Shown here piece after piece: positions 45,073 to 53,001 of a stretch of 64,000 nucleotides of DNA (positions are counted from its first letter, which is position 1; each line of letters begins with the position of its first letter). Source of the DNA: Flavobacterium luminosum (GTDB lineage Bacteria > Bacteroidota > Bacteroidia > Flavobacteriales > Flavobacteriaceae); contig NZ_JAMLJM010000008.1 in assembly GCF_023635005.1 (NCBI RefSeq), positions 49,326 through 113,325 on the forward strand, read 5' to 3'. Made by a program: the position numbers and the translations under genes. Below the pieces are notes generated by a model. It worked only from the letters and a program-made list of their open reading frames with translations, was not told where the DNA came from and did not search any database.

Positions 45073-45966
45073 ATGAAAAATCTTTTTAAAACACTTTGGG
45101 CATTTGCTCTGACTATCGGCTTAGCCGTAAATTCTTTTGCGCAGGACAGCATCAGAACTCCGCTTGCATTGGGCAAGATAGAACCATACAAAATGGAAGT
45201 AACCTACGATAAAACTTCGCACTTGATTTTCCCGACTGCCATTCGTTACGTGGATTTGGGAAGCGAATACCTGATTGCAGGTAAAGCCGAAGATGCGGAA
45301 AACGTACTACGAGTAAAAGCATCGGTAAGGAACTTTGAACCGGAAACGAATTTTTCAGTAATTACCAATGATGGACGTTTTTACAGTTTCAGTGTGTATT
45401 ACAGTTCCTACCCTGAAGCAACAAGCTATGACCTGCTAACAATGCAAAAATCAGTAGATAGAACCAACGGAAACGATGTGCTTTTTGAAGAATTGGGCAA
45501 CAATTCGCCCTCACTGGCAGGCTTGTTACTGGAAACCATTTACAAGAAAGACAAGCGCATTGTAAAGCATATCGGGGCTAAGAGTTTCGGCATTCAGTTT
45601 ATCCTCAAAGGCATTTACATACACAACGGCAAATACTATTTCCATACCGAACTGCGTAACAAAACCAATGTTCCGTTTGAGATTGATTTTATCAATTTCA
45701 AAGTGGTGGATAAAAAGGTTGCCAAACGTACCGTAGTGCAGGAAATTCCTTTGACACCGCTTAGGACTTACAAACCATTGGACGGCATAAAAGGAAAATC
45801 TACCGAGCAAAATGTATTCCTCTTAGACCAATTTACCATTGCCGATGATAAGATACTTCTGATTGAGATTTTCGAGAAGAACGGCGGCAGGCATCAAACA
45901 TTGCAGGTGGAAAATTCGGATTTAATCAAGGCTCGTTTGATTGACGATATGCACCTGAAATTTTAA
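45073..45966 (+). CDS. traN: Conjugal transfer protein TraN (DUF4138, VirB9-like)
   Basis: A 297-residue secreted protein: signal peptide (ALTIGLAVNSFAQD), then EVTYDKTSHLIFPTAIRYVD, GSEYLIAGKAEDAENVLRVK and a C-terminal IgG-like beta domain (YFHTELRNKTNVPFEIDFI). It matches DUF4138/TraN, the VirB9-type ring component. Confidence 0.92.
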   Translation: MKNLFKTLWAFALTIGLAVNSFAQDSIRTPLALGKIEPYKMEVTYDKTSHLIFPTAIRYVDLGSEYLIAGKAEDAENVLRVKASVRNFEPETNFSVITNDGRFYSFSVYYSSYPEATSYDLLTMQKSVDRTNGNDVLFEELGNNSPSLAGLLLETIYKKDKRIVKHIGAKSFGIQFILKGIYIHNGKYYFHTELRNKTNVPFEIDFINFKVVDKKVAKRTVVQEIPLTPLRTYKPLDGIKGKSTEQNVFLLDQFTIADDKILLIEIFEKNGGRHQTLQVENSDLIKARLIDDMHLKF

Positions 45967-45993
45967 TAACCCATTTAAAACAACAGTAATAAA

Positions 45994-46554
45994 ATGAAAA
46001 AGTATATCTATACCGTGATGCTCGTTTTAATGGGTATCACAACGACACAGGCACAGCGAATGCTGCCGAAACAGAAAGGGTTGGAAGTAAATGTTGGTGT
46101 GCTGTCCGATGATAAAATCGGCAACGATTATTATATCAATATCGGTATGACCGTGAACGGTAAGAACGGCAATTACCAGCTTTGGGCGTTGGAATATACG
46201 CACCAATACCACGATTATAAAGACCTCCGCATCCCGCAGGAAACTTTTACAGCCGAGGGCGGTTACAGCTTCTTCCTTTTGGGCGATGCCCGGAAGAACA
46301 TCACGCTGAATGCCGGAATAACCGCCGTAGCAGGTTATGAAAGCATCAACCGTGGCGAACCGATGTTGTATGACGGAGCGAAGATATTGGACGAGGACAA
46401 TTTCATTTACGGAGCTGGCGGACGACTGACCTTTGAAACGTACCTTTCTGACCGATTTGTATTAGTCCTGCAAGGGCGTACAAAAGTCTTTTGGGGTACG
46501 GATTTACGACAGTTCCGACCGTCGGCAGGTGTGGGATTAAGGTTTAACTTTTAA
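45994..46554 (+). CDS. traO: Conjugal transfer protein TraO
   Basis: A 186-residue secreted outer-membrane-type protein with a signal peptide (ending TQAQ), alternating beta strands and a C-terminal Phe (VGLRFNF), in TraO position. Its role in the transfer channel is not defined. Confidence 0.88.
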   Translation: MKKYIYTVMLVLMGITTTQAQRMLPKQKGLEVNVGVLSDDKIGNDYYINIGMTVNGKNGNYQLWALEYTHQYHDYKDLRIPQETFTAEGGYSFFLLGDARKNITLNAGITAVAGYESINRGEPMLYDGAKILDEDNFIYGAGGRLTFETYLSDRFVLVLQGRTKVFWGTDLRQFRPSAGVGLRFNF

Positions 46555-46567
46555 AACGTAAAAAACG

Positions 46568-47017
46568 ATGATAGCAATATTCAATAAATTCAGAACAGGG
46601 CTACTGCCATTATATATATTCCTGGCAATCCTCACAGCTTCGGTTACGTTGGTATCTTGCAGCAAAGATGATGAACTCGAAATACAGAACAATTTTCCTT
46701 TCGAGGTCAATGTAATGCCAGTGCCTAAAGATGTTGCCAACGGACAAACCGTAGAAATACGCATTACCATACAGCGTACAGGCAATTACAGCAACACGCA
46801 GTATTTTCTTCGCTACTTCCAGTTTGATGGTCAGGGAACGTTGCAATACTACAATGAGCCGCCGTATCAGCCCAACGACCTGTACCAGTTACCAACGGAG
46901 CAGTTCAGGCTGTATTACACGTCAACGTCTGCCGTATCACAATCTTTTGATGTTTGGATTTCGGACAGCTTCGGGAACGAAAAGCAGATAACTTTTCAGT
47001 TTAACAGCAGCGATTAA
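46568..47017 (+). CDS. traQ: Conjugal transfer protein TraQ (DUF3872 lipoprotein)
   Basis: A 149-residue lipoprotein: signal LYIFLAILTASVTLVSC, then a beta-rich domain (NNFPFEVNVMPVPKDVANGQ) matching DUF3872/TraQ. It ends the tra series; traP, the usual primase gene between traO and traQ, is absent. A strong terminator follows. Confidence 0.88.
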   Translation: MIAIFNKFRTGLLPLYIFLAILTASVTLVSCSKDDELEIQNNFPFEVNVMPVPKDVANGQTVEIRITIQRTGNYSNTQYFLRYFQFDGQGTLQYYNEPPYQPNDLYQLPTEQFRLYYTSTSAVSQSFDVWISDSFGNEKQITFQFNSSD

Positions 47018-47040
47018 GAGCAGTATTCCAATTCATAAAT

Positions 47041-47070
47041 AACGGCTTATCTGATGGGTAAGCCGTTTTT
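47041..47070 (+). terminator. Terminator of the tra operon
   Basis: AACGGCTTA (47041-47049) pairs with TAAGCCGTT (47059-47067) followed by T5, just after traQ. Confidence 0.9.
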
Positions 47071-47187
47071 AATTTTAAATTCGATAGTTGCTAAAGAAAT
47101 AATTTCTTATCCTTGCAATAATGAAAAAGGGTATTATCCTTTCGGTTTACCAAATTTGAGTAAGTTATTATTTCCATAAACAATGAA

Positions 47188-47215
47188 AGCGGCTTGCCTT
47201 TTTGGGTAAGCCGTT
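47188..47215 (+). terminator. Second, similar hairpin before the acetyltransferase
   Basis: AGCGGCTT (47188-47195) pairs with AAGCCGTT (47208-47215, one G-U) followed by TT. Its right half, GGGTAAGCCGTTTT, repeats the right half of the terminator at 47041-47070, suggesting a duplication of the terminator. Confidence 0.55.
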
Positions 47216-47249
47216 TTCGCATTTTATAAAACTGCTGATTTTACAGACT

Positions 47250-47786
47250 ATGGAAATAAAAATTAGAAAGGAAGAAAAGGAAGATTTCAAAAAAGTTTTT
47301 GAACTCATTCGCCTGGCTTTTGAAAACGAGGAATTGAGCGACCATAAAGAACAGTTCTTGGTGGAACGGTTACGCAATTCTGATGCGTTTGTCCCCGAAT
47401 TATCACTTATTGCCGAAGTAGATAATCAAATTGCGGGATATATATTGCTCACAAAAATTAATATTGAAGACAAGGATAAAAACACTTACACCTCGCTTGC
47501 GTTAGCCCCTGTTGCTGTGTTGCCGAATTATCAGGGAAAAGGTATTGGCGGCAAACTCATACAAGCTGCCCACGATATAGCAAAAAAAATGGGCTTTGGC
47601 TCTGTGATGCTGTTAGGACACGAAAACTATTACCCTAAGTTTGGCTATAAGCTGACCAAAGAATTTGGGATAAAGCTGCCATTTGAAGTTCCTGAAGAAA
47701 ACTGTATGGCAATAGAACTATCGCAAAATGCGCTGCAAAATGTAAGCGGTGTAGTTCGGTATCCGAAAGAGTTTGAAATTGAATAA
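47250..47786 (+). CDS. GNAT-family N-acetyltransferase
   Basis: A 178-residue acetyl-CoA-dependent transferase. The coenzyme-binding motif A is LPNYQGKGIGGKLI near residues 93-106, with the preceding strand SLALAPVAV and the C-terminal GHENYYPKFGYK typical of YhbS-like members. The frame opens at 47202 over the hairpin region, but the ATG at 47250 (MEIKIRKEE) is the family-like start. It is a cargo gene of unknown substrate. Confidence 0.85.
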   Translation: MEIKIRKEEKEDFKKVFELIRLAFENEELSDHKEQFLVERLRNSDAFVPELSLIAEVDNQIAGYILLTKINIEDKDKNTYTSLALAPVAVLPNYQGKGIGGKLIQAAHDIAKKMGFGSVMLLGHENYYPKFGYKLTKEFGIKLPFEVPEENCMAIELSQNALQNVSGVVRYPKEFEIE

Positions 47787-47838
47787 TGCCACGGATATTT
47801 TTCGTAAATTCAAACAGTGGAAATAAAGTATTTTTGGT

Positions 47839-48120
47839 ATGGTTGCATCATTGGTAATAGGTATTATATTTTTGGTTGCAGGACTGGGACTTCGCTACTG
47901 GATTAACCGGAGAAAGTTTTACAGGCGCAGCCCTATGGGAGCAGAGGGCTTCTCATCTTATGAAAGTTCGGTTTTCATTAATTTCGTGGAAAGGGTCGGT
48001 AAATGGATAGCTTACGGGCTGATTATTTTCGGTCTGTTGTCGCTGTGGGTTTATTGGCGTGAGAAAAAAGAAAAACAACAACCTGAAGTAAAAATAGAAC
48101 AACCTGCCGAACGCAGATAG
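47839..48120 (+). CDS. Small two-helix membrane protein
   Basis: A 93-residue protein with two helices (LVIGIIFLVAGLGLRYWI and WIAYGLIIFGLLSLWVYW), a basic loop between them and a charged tail (REKKEKQQPEVKIEQPAERR). It resembles small Bacteroidetes proteins sometimes labelled molybdenum ABC transporter permease without support. It lies 52 bases after the acetyltransferase and ends at a terminator. Confidence 0.6.
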   Translation: MVASLVIGIIFLVAGLGLRYWINRRKFYRRSPMGAEGFSSYESSVFINFVERVGKWIAYGLIIFGLLSLWVYWREKKEKQQPEVKIEQPAERR

Positions 48121-48146
48121 TTATTACAGCATACATTTTTTAAGCA

Positions 48147-48180
48147 AATCGGATAGCCCAAAAGCTATCCGATTTTTTTA
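48147..48180 (+). terminator. Strong terminator after the small membrane protein gene
   Basis: AATCGGATAGC (48147-48157) pairs perfectly with GCTATCCGATT (48164-48174), followed by T6. Confidence 0.92.
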
Positions 48181-48198
48181 TTTACGGCTTAGTAAATC

Positions 48199-48232
48199 GC
48201 CAAACGCTACCTCTCAAAGCCAAACCCTGCAA
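48199..48232 (+). repeat. Two copies of the dispersed motif upstream of HTH genes
   Basis: GCCAAACGCTACCT (48199-48212) and GCCAAACCCTGCAA (48219-48232) are variants of GCCAAACACTGCCA spaced 20 bases, about two helical turns apart, 63 bases before the first HTH gene. Confidence 0.45.
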
Positions 48233-48294
48233 CTTTCCCCAATGCCGTACTAAGCCTTTATAAATTCAACTTCCATAGCAAAATTGAGCAAACA

Positions 48295-48606
48295 ATGGAA
48301 GTAATCGCAATACAAAAATCCGCACTGGACGGAATGAAGAATGAGCTGAAAGCACTTTTGGAACTTACCGAAAATGCCACGCAGAAATACACGCCAATTT
48401 TTGCGCAAGAGCAATGGCTCGATAACCAGGAAGTGTGTTTGATGATGAACATTACCAAGCGGACTTTGCAGACGTATAAGGACAAAGGGTTATTGCCTTA
48501 TTCCAGACTGAACCGTAAAAATTATTATAAACGCTCGGATGTACAGGCTTTGCTCGAAGCCGGACAACCGTACAATACTGCCGAAAATGGATTTATTCAC
48601 GAATGA
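48295..48606 (+). CDS. Helix-turn-helix protein (excisionase/MerR-like), first of a pair
   Basis: A 103-residue DNA-binding protein with a helical N-terminus and a winged-helix HTH_17-like domain at about 40-85 (WLDNQEVCLMMNITKRTLQT, then RKNYYKRSDVQALLE). In CTnDOT-like elements, paired small HTH proteins of this type are excisionase-like (Xis2c/Xis2d); the position near the integrase end fits. It overlaps the next gene by 20 bases. Confidence 0.8.
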   Translation: MEVIAIQKSALDGMKNELKALLELTENATQKYTPIFAQEQWLDNQEVCLMMNITKRTLQTYKDKGLLPYSRLNRKNYYKRSDVQALLEAGQPYNTAENGFIHE

Positions 48607-48880
48607 CAATGAAGAAATCATTGCCCATCAGGAAATGATAACACAGCTAAGAACCCGTATCGAAAGCATATTGAAAAACTACCGCCCTGTAATGAACGGA
48701 GAAATTTACCTTTCGGGCGAAGATGTGTGCAAGCTGCTCCATATCAGCAAACGCACTTTACAGCAGTACCGTGATGATAATATACTGCCGTATATACAAA
48801 TAGGCGGTAAGATTATTTATAAGGAAAGCGATATCCTGACTATACTGGAGCAAAATTACATTTCACAAAAAATTGTTTGA
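48587..48880 (+). CDS. Helix-turn-helix protein, second of the pair
   Basis: A 97-residue protein of the same fold (SGEDVCKLLHISKRTLQQYR, then GGKIIYKESDILTILEQ). The ATG at 48587 (MDLFTNDNEE) lies inside the previous gene; the open frame extends further upstream only through that gene. An excisionase or regulator role is likely; RteC may control the pair. Confidence 0.8.
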   Translation: MDLFTNDNEEIIAHQEMITQLRTRIESILKNYRPVMNGEIYLSGEDVCKLLHISKRTLQQYRDDNILPYIQIGGKIIYKESDILTILEQNYISQKIV

Positions 48881-48927
48881 CTGTAATCTTTTTTGTATTA
48901 TATGCTGTCAAAAAAGGACGAGTTTAG

Positions 48928-49126
48928 TATCTTTGTTGTCGAAAATATAGAAAATACTTAAAGTTGTTTTTGCTTTAAGTTCCGCATTAGAAACTGGTAA
49001 TTTTTAAAACCCCGGAACGAATAAGTAAGAACGCTCACGTTATGGCGTGGGCGCTCGCTTATTTGGGGGTCAGGCGTACCAGTGCCTTAATGCCAGTAAG
49101 TGTGGTTGCCTGCGCCTCTTTTTTTT
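48928..49126 (+). ncRNA. Candidate structured RNA or leader before the response regulator
   Basis: TATCTTTG (48928-48935) is a TAnnTTTG-type -10 box. About 80 bases later AATAAGTAAGAACGCTCACG pairs with the CGTGGGCGCTCGCTTATT segment to give an imperfect hairpin (about 49018-49064), and the region ends with CCTGCGCC-T8 (49119-49126). It has no open frame. It could be a small RNA or the leader of the response-regulator gene starting at 49161. A matching -33 box is not evident. Confidence 0.35.
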
Positions 49127-49160
49127 GCAGGTTCCACTAACTTGATAAACATTAAGAGTT

Positions 49161-49883
49161 ATGGACGGCAAGGATATTTTTTACCCCGAATTTGACCACC
49201 CTGCTACGCAATTATCAGCGTTCTCTCTCTGCATTGATGTTTTTATCATATCCCTTAAAAACGGGGAAATTGTACATTTTAAACCTAACGAGATAGCACA
49301 CTTTAAAGATTGGCTTGACCGTTTTAAAGTCAGGGACATTGAGGTCGATAAAGGAATACCTTACGTTACTCGAACTCCGAATTTATCTAAAGCTCCCAAC
49401 GGATTTTTTAACCTCATCAAACTAAGCAAAAAGAAAATGAGCAAAGAACAAATAATAAAGGTAGGGATGATAGATGACCACGATATGCTTAGAAAGGGTA
49501 TTTGTGATTTTCTAATGGGTTTCGGTTTTGAAATACTTTTTGAAGCCGAGAATGGAAAAATGGCAATGAAAAAAATGGAGGAAATCGAAGTTGTTCCCGA
49601 TGTAATGGTTGTTGATATAAATATGCCGGTAATGAATGGTTTTGAAACCGCTAAAGCATTGAATGAAAAATATCCGCAAACCAAAGTCCTGGCTTTTAGC
49701 ATTAATGATGATGTACAGGATGTAGTAAAGATGCTTCAGCGTGGCGTAAAAGGGTATATACTGAAAGGCGCAGACCCCGAAGAACTTAAAAAAGCCATAA
49801 CCGTTATAAATGATGGAGGACATTATTTTAGTGCTGGCGTAGCCGAAATTGCAAAAGAATACTATAAACAGTTTCCGCAATAA
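49161..49883 (+). CDS. Receiver-domain response regulator with an extra N-terminal domain, no output domain
   Basis: A 240-residue protein. Residues 1-90 form a separate domain (FSLCIDVFIISLKNGEIVHF, PNEIAHFKDWLDRF). Residues about 95-215 are a CheY-like receiver: acidic pair DDHD near 105, the phospho-acceptor VVDINMPVMNG near 153, and KGADPEEL carrying the lysine near 200. The protein stops after the receiver, so no DNA-binding part is present. An ATG at 49438 (MSKEQIIKVGMIDD) could start a receiver-only protein of 148 residues. No histidine kinase gene is in the window. Confidence 0.75.
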   Translation: MDGKDIFYPEFDHPATQLSAFSLCIDVFIISLKNGEIVHFKPNEIAHFKDWLDRFKVRDIEVDKGIPYVTRTPNLSKAPNGFFNLIKLSKKKMSKEQIIKVGMIDDHDMLRKGICDFLMGFGFEILFEAENGKMAMKKMEEIEVVPDVMVVDINMPVMNGFETAKALNEKYPQTKVLAFSINDDVQDVVKMLQRGVKGYILKGADPEELKKAITVINDGGHYFSAGVAEIAKEYYKQFPQ

Positions 49884-50059
49884 CAGGTTTCTTTGTTACT
49901 TTCTTTTCCGCAGAACTCACGAAAGAAAGTAATCCCCCAATAATAAATTATGGGATAATGAATATCCCAAGCAATAATGTCGCAACCTGTTTGGTAAAAT
50001 GGAAAAGAAAGGATTTGTGTAAGGGCGCATTTTGCTAAAGGGGATTGCACCAATTTAAA

Positions 50060-50126
50060 GCAAAAAGACTGCCCAACCATCGGGAGGATCTGTCTTTTTG
50101 CCGCCCGACTTTTCGGGTCAGGCGGC
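50060..50126. repeat. Two overlapping hairpins between convergent genes
   Basis: GCAAAAAGAC (50060-50069) pairs perfectly with GTCTTTTTGC (50092-50101). This overlaps a second stem, GCCGCC (50100-50105) / GGCGGC (50121-50126) with inner GAC/GTC. They lie between the convergent response-regulator and DUF-type genes and probably act as a bidirectional terminator; the mutually exclusive overlap could also be a switch. Confidence 0.55.
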
Positions 50127-50133
50127 TGCTATT

Positions 50134-50466
50134 TTAGCTTATGGTTTTTAAATACTCGTCATAACGTTCCGTTATATCCTTGCCTTTCCTGAACGTGTCT
50201 TTTGTGTAGCTGTAATGCTCTTCAAAGAACTTTACTTCTTTGGTGGTAAGGTCTATTAAATAGCGGTAGTCTGCGTTTATCCGCCTTTCATCCATTGTAC
50301 AATGCTCCGTAAGCATTTCGAGTTCTTGCTCACTGTTGTCAAGGGATAACAAAGGCAAAAAAAGCCTTTCAACGATATATCCCTGTTCGGGTGCGCTGCT
50401 GCTGTCGGCAACGCAAATAAGAGATTTGCCGTTGCTCAATTTGATATGAAGATTTGAACGTGTCAT
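50134..50466 (-). CDS. Unknown small protein of the accessory block
   Basis: A 110-residue protein starting MTRSNLHIKLSNGKSLICVA, with an acidic, helical remainder (EQELEMLTEHCTMDERR, TKEVKFFEEHYSYTKDT). The frame extends to an ATG at 50529 that would overlap the upstream gene by 40 bases; the ATG at 50466 avoids this. It belongs to a run of small minus-strand genes ending with ssb, which often accompanies DUF932 genes in these elements. The function is unknown. Confidence 0.6.
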   Translation of the reverse strand: MTRSNLHIKLSNGKSLICVADSSSAPEQGYIVERLFLPLLSLDNSEQELEMLTEHCTMDERRINADYRYLIDLTTKEVKFFEEHYSYTKDTFRKGKDITERYDEYLKTIS

Positions 50467-50489
50467 AAATTGAAATTGGGGTTTATTGA

Positions 50490-50927
50490 TTAAGCCGTTA
50501 ATTGGATTAATGAAAATTCTTCCGTCCAAAATTCCTCGCTGGTGTGCTTGCCGTATGCTGTATAGTAGCCTGTACCGTTTGCACGCAATACAAGCCTGTA
50601 ACAGTCCAATCGGTTTTCGGGTGCGGTAAACATTTCCTGCTCCCCCTCGTCAAGCTCCACAAATGCCCATTCTTTATCGTTTAGCATTTCTTCAATGTTC
50701 GGGGTATCGTCTTCGCCTGTGCAATAAAAATCTACTGCCGTATCATAGTAGTTCATTGAGCAGAAATAATGATTGCCCTCTAACGGCTTAACCAATGCAA
50801 GCCGTTTTGCCTGTTCCTGTTTCCATTCTTCGGATAGATGGATAATTGCAAACTCGCAATTATCCCATTCGCTATTGGTGTTGGCTTTAACCAAAATATG
50901 TGCTGTCGCTTTATCGGATAGTTTCAT
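50490..50927 (-). CDS. Unknown acidic protein of the accessory block
   Basis: A 145-residue acidic protein (NSEWDNCEFAIIHLSEEWK, DDTPNIEEMLNDKEWAFVEL). Many Asp/Glu and a DNA-mimic-like composition are noticeable. It lies four bases after the YubB-like gene. No family is recognised; an anti-restriction role is possible from context. Confidence 0.6.
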   Translation of the reverse strand: MKLSDKATAHILVKANTNSEWDNCEFAIIHLSEEWKQEQAKRLALVKPLEGNHYFCSMNYYDTAVDFYCTGEDDTPNIEEMLNDKEWAFVELDEGEQEMFTAPENRLDCYRLVLRANGTGYYTAYGKHTSEEFWTEEFSLIQLTA

Positions 50928-50931
50928 CGTT

Positions 50932-51420
50932 CTAAATTTTAATGGTGTTTAACTGATTTTCGATTTTACGTTCTAATAGAGTGTCGAGTATTTCCCATTC
51001 GCTGTCGTACTCCTTGCCCTCAAAATGGTAGGTGTCTGTTTCCTTGTCTAATTCGTAGCTGTCAAAATCTTCGTCTTCCAGATAAATATCTATGAGTAGC
51101 TTGTCAGAAAACATTGTCCTGCCATATACCAAACAACCTAATTCCTCATAATCCAATTGGAAATCTATGTTGTAATGCTCGGCTATCTGCTTAACTGCTT
51201 CCGCATTTGGCGACCATTTTGTTTGATAATTGAATATTCCCGTATCGCTTTCGTAAACCTCAAAGAAATATCCGCCGTTACTGTCGTCTATGAAATCGGG
51301 CAGTTGTCCGCAATTCTCTTTCCTTTCTCTTTCAGCCATTGATTTGAATAGCTGTGTTACCTGTTCGATTGCTTCAGGCTTCCCCTCGAAGACAACCGTA
51401 TTGTTGCACCAATTTGGCAT
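50932..51420 (-). CDS. YubB/Api92-like ferredoxin-fold protein
   Basis: A 162-residue protein starting MPNWCNNTVVFEG, the typical N-terminal motif of the YubB/DUF1281 (Api92-like) group found on plasmids and phages. Later NAEAVKQIAEHYNIDFQLDYEE fits the ferredoxin-like fold. It lies in the acidic small-gene run. The function is unknown. Confidence 0.75.
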   Translation of the reverse strand: MPNWCNNTVVFEGKPEAIEQVTQLFKSMAERERKENCGQLPDFIDDSNGGYFFEVYESDTGIFNYQTKWSPNAEAVKQIAEHYNIDFQLDYEELGCLVYGRTMFSDKLLIDIYLEDEDFDSYELDKETDTYHFEGKEYDSEWEILDTLLERKIENQLNTIKI

Positions 51421-51422
51421 AA

Positions 51423-51833
51423 TTATTTATCGTTTAAGGTTATTTTTAATAAAGGCTCACTTCCGAATATTAGGTGTATAGCCTGTTTTAGATTGGGTTT
51501 ACAGTCCTCTGTCTGTGCATATTCGATAAGGCAGTGCATCGCAAATATTGCGTTGTATCCGTCAAAAAAATGGTCTGCAAACCAGCGTGGTTTTTTGAGA
51601 AGTTTGTCCTCGTTCTTCTCGATTATCCTGTGTGCATCCTGCACAAGCCTGTACCAAAATTCTGCGGTAAAAAAGCCCTTTTGATACCAACCCTCACGAA
51701 TGGTAATTTCATTTTTCAGAAAGTATTCGCACTGCTTTTTTACGGCGTTCTGAATGTTCGCCATTTCTTCGGGGAATAGCCTGCAAAGCAATTCGCCTTT
51801 ATCTAAGTTGTCCATTTTATGTAATGCTTTCAT
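51423..51833 (-). CDS. Unknown helical protein of the accessory block
   Basis: A 136-residue helical protein (LLCRLFPEEMANIQNAVKKQ, REGWYQKGFFTAEFWYRLV, HFFDGYNAIFAMHCLIEYA). Its stop lies two bases before the YubB-like start, suggesting co-transcription. No family is recognised. Confidence 0.6.
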   Translation of the reverse strand: MKALHKMDNLDKGELLCRLFPEEMANIQNAVKKQCEYFLKNEITIREGWYQKGFFTAEFWYRLVQDAHRIIEKNEDKLLKKPRWFADHFFDGYNAIFAMHCLIEYAQTEDCKPNLKQAIHLIFGSEPLLKITLNDK

Positions 51834-51885
51834 ATTGTTGTTTTATAGTAGGCTACCACCATTTAAGGCGGTAGCCTGTTGTTAT

Positions 51886-52959
51886 CTAATTAAGGTTTAG
51901 GATTTCCGCACCGTCCAAAGCAAATGCGGTACACAATTCAAATGCTTTCTGTGATTTGAGTTGGGCAGTACCACCCAATACAATGCTCTGTAATTTGGCT
52001 TCATCATCTTTGTAATTGCGTACATTCTGAAAGTAGCCTGTAACAGCGTTGTATGCTCCGAACAAAGTCCCTTTGGTCGTGTTCATCTGTTGTGCATCAT
52101 CTGTCATAGCATATAGAAGCGCATTATCAACCACGTTTTTGAACACGGTGGAAACTTCATCGTCAGCCCCTTTGTTGATAAGGTCAAGTGTTTCTTTGTT
52201 CGGGCAAAGTGCCAACTGGATTAGCTTTCTTACTTCTCGGTCTGATACTTTTACCTTTGTCCAATTATTGAAAATGCCCTCTAATTGGTTGCTCAATGTG
52301 TTGGCAAGCCCCATAATCTTGTGGGCGTTCTCGATACGTTGTTTTGCTCCCGAAGTATGTTTGATACGGACTACATTGGTCATACTGCGTAGTGAGGCAT
52401 TCAGCGTGTTTTGGCATACGATACGGATAGGCGTAAATGCTGCGGTAATACTTCCGCTACCATCGTGCGAAGTGGTTAGAAAAATGTACTTTTCCGTTAC
52501 ATCATCGCCATTGCCTACACGGATATAATCGGGCAGTTTGGCAGTGATAAAGATGCGTTCCCCTTTGCCCAATGCCCCTGCGGTTTCGTACAGGATACCT
52601 TCGCCACCACCTACAATAGCATCAAAAAAATTAAAGGCTTCCCGATTTTGTACAATGTGGTAATCCTTACCGACTACACCCAATACTGCATTGTTATCGG
52701 TGCGTATGTTAGCGAAATAGTTAGGTACTTCTAATTCGGTGCTACCTATTTCTATACCGTTGGCAGTTTCGATAATGCCCGAACCTTTGGTAAACAGTGG
52801 GGATTTTACGACATCGTAATCTAACCCTGCGTATTTGATAGCTTCCTCGCTCGTTGGGTATTGCTCTACGATTTGCCCCAAACCGTGCCACGCTTTTTGC
52901 TGTACTGAAAAGAAACTGTGCTTTCCTGTTTGCTCGTTGAAATGAATGTTATGTGCCAT
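51886..52959 (-). CDS. DUF932 protein
   Basis: A 357-residue protein of the DUF932 family, common on plasmids and ICEs (AWHGLGQIVEQYPTSEEAIKYAG near the start, YRVV-like GKDYHIVQNREAFNFFDAIV, ITAKLPDYIRVG, STSHDGSGSI-type TTSHDGSGSITAAFTP). The function is unproven; it is often next to ssb and anti-restriction genes, as here. Confidence 0.85.
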   Translation of the reverse strand: MAHNIHFNEQTGKHSFFSVQQKAWHGLGQIVEQYPTSEEAIKYAGLDYDVVKSPLFTKGSGIIETANGIEIGSTELEVPNYFANIRTDNNAVLGVVGKDYHIVQNREAFNFFDAIVGGGEGILYETAGALGKGERIFITAKLPDYIRVGNGDDVTEKYIFLTTSHDGSGSITAAFTPIRIVCQNTLNASLRSMTNVVRIKHTSGAKQRIENAHKIMGLANTLSNQLEGIFNNWTKVKVSDREVRKLIQLALCPNKETLDLINKGADDEVSTVFKNVVDNALLYAMTDDAQQMNTTKGTLFGAYNAVTGYFQNVRNYKDDEAKLQSIVLGGTAQLKSQKAFELCTAFALDGAEILNLN

Positions 52960-53001
52960 TTTGATAAATTTTGATGTTAAAAAATGATTGAATACTCGTT
53001 G

